From assembly GCA_033032175.1 (NCBI GenBank), contig CM065318.1, positions 18,476,001 to 18,540,000 on the forward strand: a stretch of DNA of 64,000 nucleotides, written 5' to 3'. Shown one piece after another: positions 57,574 to 64,000 of this stretch (position 1 is the stretch's first letter; each line of letters starts with the position of its first letter). A model generated the notes under the pieces. That model saw only the letters and a program-made list of their open reading frames with translations, ran no database searches and was not told where the DNA came from. Made by a program: the position numbers and the translations under genes. This stretch comes from Saturnia japonica. Lineage: Eukaryota; Arthropoda; Insecta; Lepidoptera; Saturniidae.

Positions 57574-57673
57574 TGATCTTTCGGCCTTTTTTTTTGGAAC
57601 TAACTATACTGTTAGCATTAGGGGCCCTGAAGCTGCTGCGGCTTTTACAGCTTCACCGAACTTGTTCTTTCGG
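57574..57673 (-). mobile_element. Family-E micro-insertion with about 11-bp target duplication
   Basis: TGATCTTTCGG at 57574-57584 and TGTTCTTTCGG at 57663-57673 flank 78 bp. On the minus strand the insert opens AAGTTCGGTGAAGCTGTAAA and runs through GCAGCAGCTTCAGGGCCCCT to TAACAGTATAGTTAG and an A tail (T run 57587-57594). Confidence 0.75.
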
Positions 57674-57960
57674 ACTGTTGTTGCCGCCTTATATATGCGT
57701 GCGAACACAGAGCACATCTGTGGCTATTTCACCCGTCAATAGTGCGGGTTATTAGTACAGTTTCAATATTCATACCAACAAATATCTAACAATATGAACA
57801 CACGTAATGAATTATGGTACTTCTTTGGAATAGCAATCTCACGTGCCAACAACATCATGAAGGTAGCTACAACGATAAATAACGGCTCTTTATTATAGTG
57901 ATTTTTTTTTTTATTTCAGGAAAGCAATTTATATATATACATTGATAAATTATTTTCATA

Positions 57961-58221
57961 CATGCATGGAAATATTGTCATTATTTTCGAAAAAATAGCA
58001 CGCGAAGTATTGTATTCACGGACATGCCAAGAATGATAAAAGAGATCCAATGAGAGAGTACTTAATAACCCCAGCACGCTGTTTCATACAACATTGATGG
58101 AACGTTGTAATGTTCCAAATTAAAAAAAAACGCTCCTGCAGTGGATTTGATTTCCTCTGTCCCTAAATTCAATACTTCGCGTGTTCTTTTTTTGAAAGTA
58201 ATGACAATATTTTCATGCATG
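57961..58221. repeat. Inverted repeat with 52-bp arms
   Basis: CATGCATGGAAATATTGTCA and the rest of 57961-58012 pairs with 58170-58221 with a few mismatches; the loop is about 157 bp. The arms resemble a common lepidopteran repeat around AATACTTCGCGTGTT. It may be two head-to-head repeat copies or a MITE-like palindrome. Confidence 0.7.
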
Positions 58222-58714
58222 TTTGAGAAAAGCACTATATATGCCTCGGCGGAAATGGCAATTGCCTGTCTCGTATTAGTGAAGTCCTCGCCTACGACTC
58301 GACCTGCAATTGCCTATTTCACGGCCTTTGCAATAATGTACTATTACATAATAAAAAATCAGTAAAATTTATTTACATTTTAATCATTAATGGCTTACTT
58401 CATTCTATTACGTGATGCACGCGCACCTCTCAGGTTTACTCTCAACTAAACGCGATAAACATATGACTTCAAAGAATCCATAAACAATTAAACTAACACC
58501 GGCATCTCACTATAACCATCTCATTTATTCTTTACTAGATTTATGTTAGTATGAGTAGTGCAACCTACCACTACGTAATGATTAATTTTAGCCGTATTTT
58601 GACCCATACTTATCAAATATGATTGTGCTAATTTGGAATTACCTGTCTAAAGAGATATTGAGTTGAGCAACCAAATATTTTGGTGTAAAGATTTTTTTTA
58701 TAGGAAATAGCACG

Positions 58715-58985
58715 GTATTTGACGGTACTGTCCCAGAATGCATCAACAGTCGCAACTGTCAAGTCTGCACAAATTTAACTGGATATGGACAGGCTGATGT
58801 CAAAACACGACATGCAAAGTCCGTCACTTGTCACCATACGCATATGCAAAACGGCCCTACAACCCCACTATTCTCATTTCCTCGTTAGTTACTCAGCGGG
58901 GTGCACCACGTGCAAGTGACTTTCGCTTGGGCGTCTCAGTTCTAAAGTCGTTCGATTCGACACCCCTAACATTCTGAAACAAAAG
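58715..58985 (-). repeat. Family-A repeat, long copy
   Basis: Reverse complement of the 18.5-kb arrangement: CAACTGTCAAGTCTGCACAA, TAACTGGATATGGACAGGCT, AAACACGACATGCAAAGTCC, GGGGTGCACCACGTGCAAGT, CGCTTGGGCGTCTCAG and GATTCGACACCCCTAAC. Confidence 0.7.
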
Positions 58986-59369
58986 ATGAATACAGTTCTC
59001 TTATTCTTTAAAGCGAACGAACTAGCCAGCACGAACTAGTGTATACATATTATAATGCCTTTAATATGTTATTCTATAGAAAGTTAGTAAGAAATCAGTA
59101 GGAAACTCGATTTAACTAATTTGCATGAGAATCGAATCAAACGCAGTTACCATTTGACATTTCATTCTGGAAGTTTAATTACAGTTTTCATGGTTAACGT
59201 TGGAAAAGGAGGTAGGGCCGGGTAGAGGGGAGGGATGTGATAGACCTGTGTACGTGTTCAGCCTCCATTATTAGTTGTGCGATTTTCATATTACCTTAAA
59301 TAATATGTTAGGATAGTTTGTGGTCCAAATTCAAAAGCGAAGCGATGCTCTATGTTTGGAATACAAATT

Positions 59370-59774
59370 CATTAGCCGTGTCGTACGATGCCGAGATCGC
59401 CGTGATTGGCAAATTGCCCGGCAGTTGCATCGTTCGGCTGCCCCGCCTTTCGTCCACGGCTCTGCTGGCACGTAAGCCAGTCTACTTCGTGCTTTAGCTT
59501 TGAGCTCGCGTTTGTTTGGTTTGTACGCGCTACGTCATTCCTGTTGTTCGGCTAGCGCTGAGATATGTGATGTACGGTGGTTGAAGTTTTGCATTGTATA
59601 ACTGTGAGTTGGTGTACCAGGAGTTTTTGATTAACTGATTGCTTGAGTGATAGTGTCCTAACATTTGAGGCTGCCACACACATACATACAGTTCACTCTA
59701 CAAACACAAATACTTCACAATCTGCAGTCCAGGTCGACGGGGCAAGGTCAAGGTCACCGCCCACTCCGAACGAG
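59370..59774 (+). promoter_or_regulatory. Candidate promoter and non-coding first exon
   Basis: A 400-bp stretch that is far GC-richer than its surroundings and not recognised as a repeat. It contains GCTGCCCCGCC (GC-box-like), a CRE-like TACGTCA at about 59532, and a doubled AGGTCA (GGTCAAGGTCA, 59745-59756) whose second half forms TCAAGGTCA, the FTZ-F1/ERR-type half-site. It closes at CGAACGAG then GTGAGT, a strong splice-donor match, with the cut after 59774. There is no long ORF, so it would be a 5' UTR exon. A weak acceptor (TTCATTTCATTACAG) ends at 60288. This is inference from composition and motifs only. Confidence 0.35.
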
Positions 59775-60489
59775 GTGAGTCTTTTGTTTGTTGTCACAAT
59801 AATTACTGTGTATCGCAGCAATAGGTTCGAGAGGGATTGATTGGCGATAGATTGAATTAAGGGCCCAGCACATATTGCGTGAACCTTCTCGAACACTCTA
59901 TTTGAAACAAAATTCGTGATGAAAAACATTTACTGTTTATTTCTCATAGATTAATTAATCAGATGTGACAATAAATAGAATAAGCCATACATAACGTGTC
60001 CTATGTAGTAATTGTTATTTGCATTATTATTTTCTAAATGTCTTTTGATTTTGTGAATCAATTTTCATCAATTTTTTTTTCTATTTTTTCTATCAAAATT
60101 CTCCATAAATGGTATATTTGTGTATATACGACGCGACACTTTAAGAAACGCGTTAAGTATAGCTTTTCGAATTAAATAGATTATTATATTTACATTACCA
60201 TATTTGGTTTATTTGAGGAATAATGTTCATCGATGGTATATGAGAATTAGGATTGATTGAGTTCTCTGATGTATTCATTTCATTACAGGTTCTGTCGTGA
60301 AGATATAGCTCCAAGGAAAGCTCTTTCTATAGTTTACTGTGTTGCTTTAAACTTGTGGACTATTTTATCATCATTATCCACATGCCTATAACCATTGTGG
60401 CTCGTCATCTACAGAAGCAATAGACCTCTGAAATGAAAGCATGCCACCTTTCTCGATTCATGTAGTTATTTTGCCAATTTCCAATTATC

Positions 60490-60790
60490 AGTAATTTGCT
60501 TCTATCATGTCATACCAGCGATACTTATGCCGAACGACCATAAGACGAACAGTTGACCGTTCCAAGTACACTCTATTGATCGCTTGATGCTCTTTCATTC
60601 TCTGTATCCCTCTGAAGTCTATTGGATTTTTTTTTGGCAATGATGTTAGGCTCGGCCTCTAACTTCTCAATCTCGGCATTCCTTCGTACCCTCAAAGTGT
60701 CTCTTTTGACAGACCCCAGGATCTTCTGGAGCACTTTCATTTTCGCTACCAAGAACTGATTTCTCTTTCTTTGTGCACAGTTTAATACAT
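60490..60790 (-). pseudogene. Non-LTR reverse transcriptase C-terminal fragment
   Basis: Minus strand: KMKVLQKILGSVKRD, LRVRRNAEIEKLEAEPNIIA and KSNRLQ, then a frameshift to IQRMKEHQAINRVYLERSTV and HKYRWYDMIEANY ending in TGA near 60493. The layout RKILG..RVR.N.EI..L..EPNI...K.NRL..GH..RM is the familiar post-RT segment of insect non-LTR elements. It belongs to a different family from the 2.3-kb and 32.6-kb elements. Confidence 0.75.
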
Positions 60791-60799
60791 ACATTATAT

Positions 60800-61480
60800 A
60801 ATATTTTGAAATAGCACGTATTTAAACGCTTATTCTTAATATTCACACTGAACTAGAACTCCAAGCGATTCCAAGTTGTGCGAGGAACAAGTTTGGGGAG
60901 CGCGTGCTCTTAACTGTATGTTTTGATGTTGCACCCCACCTGTATTATAATTAGTTTAACTGCTTCTACGTGGTTCCTCGGTTCTATCTTGTTCTGCGAA
61001 CATCTTCACGGGTTATCCAGTAACAGTTTCGAGATGTGTGAGTGTGGAGAAACATCTCGAGATACACGAACCAGGCTCATCTGCATTTGGTACTATACCT
61101 CAGCAATATTACCATTTGCACCCGACTGCTTCACCAGATAAATAGTGAAAAACTCATTTCCTTCTTTCGTTTTGTTTATTATTTGGTATGGTTTTCTCCT
61201 TATGAAATGACGATGTCCACTACCAGATCTTTCAGAATTTAATTAACTTAGGATCAGGAGAAGGGCAGTCAATGTATCAAGCTTGGATAAAAAAATCATG
61301 TTATTGAAACTTATAATTGGAGTTTCATTTTCTAGCATGAGTAAATACTAAACCTTTACACTTACTTACTTTAGTAGATGGTAAAATTGAAAGCTGAGTG
61401 CACATCGTGTGACGTAAGTGCGTTATCATGAACTTAGCAATCAATGATAATAATACGAATTTATTTTACACACTTTTATT
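60800..61480. other. Spacer, no gene supported
   Basis: Some GC-richer text at 60885-61080 with open frames of about 70 codons but no motif. Confidence 0.35.
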
Positions 61481-61682
61481 TTTAGCTAACTGGTACCCGC
61501 GACTTCGTCTACGTATTATTGGATATACTCAGATTGATCTCGGAACACGACAAACCAAAAGAAATTCAAAAATTGGGTTGTCACTATGTGTGTGGTGGAC
61601 ACGATCCCTACCACTTCGCTATATTACTGCATATGCACCAAGCTGATTTCAAATACGACAAAACAAAACAATCCTAAATGGT

Positions 61683-62020
61683 TATTATATTTGTAGGATA
61701 ACAGTGGGTAAGTTATGACTTTACCTGGATTGAAAGTACCCTATATATTATTGCAGGTTATAGAATAACTGTGTGCTAAATTGCATCCATAACCGTTCAG
61801 TAGTTTTTACGTGACTGAGTAATAAACACACAAACTTTTACATTTATTATATTTGTAGGATAACACTGGTTAAGCTATAACTGTTACCTAAATAAAAAGT
61901 ACCCTATCTGTTATTCCAGGTCATAGAGTAACTGTCTGCTATATTTCATTCAAATCCGCTCAGCCGCTTTCGCGTGATTGAGTAACAAACACATTTTCAC
62001 ATTAATTATATTAGTGGGAT
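61683..62020 (+). repeat. Tandem pair of 162-bp repeat units
   Basis: Two units start at 61683 and 61845 with TATTATATTTGTAGGATAAC. Both contain a GTACCCTAT block, ATAGA(A/G)TAACTG, CCG(T/C)TCAG and GTGA(C/T)TGAGTAA(T/C)AAACACA, and end in ACATTTATTATATT-type text. A worn start of a third unit is near 62004. This is a common lepidopteran LINE/Helitron tail, here tandemly duplicated. Confidence 0.7.
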
Positions 62021-62199
62021 TATCTAAACATAATTTAACGTTGTATTCATTATAAAACATTATTTTAATTTAATTAAAACTATTTCTACACATTAAAAAA
62101 TATCAGTAAATTAATTTACATTAATATCATTAATGGCTAACTTCAACACGTTGTTGGCACAAGGGATAATATTCTTGGAGATATTTTTGTTTTCCTACG

Positions 62200-62300
62200 C
62201 CAATTAAGTTTTTTTTTACTGACCTTACTGTTAGCCTGAGAGGCTCTATTCATAAACAGATCCGCTGATGGCTTTTACAGTTTTACCGAGCTCGGGGGTA
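62200..62300 (-). mobile_element. Family-E 3'-end fragment, old
   Basis: On the minus strand CCGAGCTCGGTAAAACTGTA, AAAGCCATCAGCGG, AGAGCCTCTCAGGCTAACAG and TAAGGTCAGTAAAAAAAAAC. It begins at nearly the same point of the element as the two micro-insertions, but an internal piece is changed and no target duplication is obvious. Confidence 0.6.
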
Positions 62301-62309
62301 ATAAATAAG

Positions 62310-63440
62310 TATAACTAATTTTACATTTTCTATACGAGAGATATTCACACAGAATCAATTAATATTATTTGGTTTTTAGATATATTAATATTATATTGTA
62401 ATGAAATAAAATTTACTTAATGTTAAACATAAAAGCAGCCATAATTAAAGTTAAAAACAAACCAGTATAAACTTAAGAATAAACTGATGTAGTATAATAA
62501 TGAAATATAGGGTAAAATTAAAATATTATGTCAGTGAAAAATTGAGTTTCCAATTATAGACTAATGGCGGCCATTGAGTGACACGCGGTTGTAGAAGGCG
62601 GACGTGCGGTTCAAATTATTAATATTTTATAGCAAGTTTTATTAAGCCTGACCCGTATCTTTGGTAAAGATTTCATCGATTTATATTGAATTTTTTCTCA
62701 TTATTTATTTGTAAATTTTCTTTTTTCTTAATTTCCAATTATAAACTACTTTCATATTTAGATATTCTGTACTACGAATAACAAAAAAAGACATATATTT
62801 ACGACCTCATTAAGAATTACAAAGCACAGTAATTTTGGAACGGAACCGCTTTTCATATTAAACGTTTAAGTGTATAAAATTTAGGAACAAATTGAATGCA
62901 AGTGACTCTTTCTGTCTAACCCCTTGTTACGATAAATGATTTATGCGACGGCAAACTAGGTAACGATGCGCCCTCTAAGCAAACTCTCTGAAGTCTACAC
63001 AGCTTAATGGGCTGCCTTTACGTAACGGAGGCGCATAAATATACTCTAATATAATAATGTGAGCTTTTGAAATCAACTGAGATTCTACAGTACAAAGGCA
63101 TGGATGTTTTCACGGAAAATTTTAAAACGAAAATCTTTCCACTTTATCCATAACGTAGCGAGTAAAAATATTAATATGTTTGCGAAGGATGTTTAAATAG
63201 TTGTTAAAATTTTTTAAATTTCTGGAGTTTTACTTAAAAAAAGAGGATGTTCTGAATTCGATTGAAACATTTTTAGATTTTTTTTTGCAAAATATGTTTG
63301 GCTCAGTTGAAGTGAACTTAGAACCAATAATGTACGTAAGAAAAACATTTGAATGAAACTCTATTAAATAATAGTGGGTAGAATATTTTCCATTACCCGT
63401 GTCGACCTTCGGAATATGTGGGAAATTATTCCCGTAGACA
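62310..63440. other. AT-rich spacer, no gene seen
   Basis: Nothing recognised. This is the 5' flank of the tRNA gene. Confidence 0.4.
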
Positions 63441-63445
63441 GTATA

Positions 63446-63535
63446 GCTCCAGTGGCGCAATCGGTTAGCGCACGGTACTTATATGACAGTGTTGGAGCGA
63501 TGCCGGGGTTGTGAGTTCAAACCTCACCTGGAGCA
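63446..63535 (+). tRNA. tRNA-Ile(UAU) with a 16-bp intron
   Basis: Decodes AUA isoleucine codons. All parts fold: a perfect 7-bp acceptor stem (GCTCCAG 63446-63452 with CTGGAGC 63528-63534), D stem GCGC/GCGC, anticodon stem CGGTA/TGCCG with one G-T pair, T stem GTGAG/CTCAC and discriminator A at 63535. The anticodon TAT is at 63480-63482. An intron at 63484-63499 (TGACAGTGTTGGAGCG) sits one base after the anticodon, the canonical position, and leaves a 74-nt mature tRNA. Box A is GGCGCAATCGGTTAGCGC-like and box B GAGTTCAAACCTC. Animal tRNA-Ile(UAU) genes are known to carry introns. No CCA is encoded, as expected in eukaryotes. Confidence 0.95.
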
Positions 63536-63538
63536 TAA

Positions 63539-63543
63539 TTTTT
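63539..63543 (+). terminator. RNA polymerase III terminator
   Basis: TTTTT three bases after the end of the tRNA-Ile gene. Confidence 0.85.
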
Positions 63544-63699
63544 GATTAATTGCCACGAATAAGAGTTATTTTAATCATAAGATTTTTCAACTGCTAATGA
63601 TTTGGAGATAATTAGTATATTTTAGTCGTTTTTAGTACCTTGGTTATATTCGATTACTTGAAGTTAAGGGATGTTTGAAACACATTGAATGTATAAAGA

Positions 63700-64000
63700 A
63701 AGTTTTTTTTTTTAATAATAGTAATAATAATAATCATCATCATTTATTGCCAAAAACAAGTTACAAATGAATATAATTACGTACACAATTTGGCAATCGG
63801 ACAGACTCAGCTGATGATAAGTGACGCGGACACCACACAGCGCTGGTTTAAGTCTGCCACACATTCATAAACAGTCAATATGCGCAACTGGCAACTCGGC
63901 TCGGCTCGTCACATCGTATTACAATTTTATTAATTTAAAGAAAGAGTCAAATAGTACAAAAATAAAAATAATAAGAAAATGCCAGTATTTAAATTAATAA
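63700..64000. repeat. TAA/ATC microsatellite and a possible LINE tail
   Basis: A TAATAATAATAATCATCATC run at 63714-63742 is followed by ATTTATTGCCAAAAACAAGT, which on the minus strand resembles a LINE 3' end with AATAAA plus a simple-repeat tail. The window ends before any coding part. Confidence 0.4.

Overview
The window looks like a repeat-rich, AT-rich stretch of insect nuclear DNA, most probably from a moth or butterfly. The reasons are a cecropia-type mariner, Helitron-like elements opening TCTATA and closing CTAG, tRNA-derived SINEs, CR1/Jockey-like LINE tails ending in AATAAA plus short TTTGA repeats, and one intron-containing tRNA-Ile(UAU). The species assignment rests on repeat signatures recalled from Lepidoptera, not on a search. 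I see no complete host protein-coding gene. The only secure host gene is the tRNA near the right end. A GC-rich patch at about 59.37-59.77 kb resembles a promoter plus a non-coding first exon.

Layout. 0.3-1.6 kb: a structurally complete mariner whose transposase has one in-frame TAG. 2.25-3.09 kb: a 5'-truncated non-LTR element between 14-bp target duplications. 7.63-9.54 kb: an element with roughly 450-bp terminal inverted repeats and, inside it, an acidic, cysteine-rich ORF. 10-29 kb: mostly AT-rich DNA with scattered SINE, LINE and Helitron remnants. 29.4-31.5 kb: a decayed hAT transposon, cut off by a Helitron-like copy and then a SINE. 32-33.3 kb: an orphan ORF and a CR1/Jockey-like LINE 3' end. 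33.6-41.8 kb: several copies of a second Helitron-like family and tandemly duplicated repeats. 39.1-39.96 kb: a small element with about 175-198 bp direct terminal repeats and no coding capacity (TRIM-like).

42-52 kb: more SINE, LINE and Helitron fragments. 52.9-55.6 kb: a nested cluster in which a mariner is split by a SINE exactly at its DEKW motif, followed by a Helitron-like element split by a retroelement with 14-bp target duplications. 57.6-64 kb: LINE fragments, an inverted repeat, the promoter-like patch and the tRNA.

How the parts relate. The elements are mostly independent insertions. The nesting gives relative ages: SINE-2 is younger than the second mariner, the family-E retroelement is younger than the Helitron-like copy, and the Helitron-like copy is probably younger than the hAT remnant. 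The most unusual object is the long-inverted-repeat element at 7.63-9.54 kb. All family names come from visible motifs and memory; no database was consulted.
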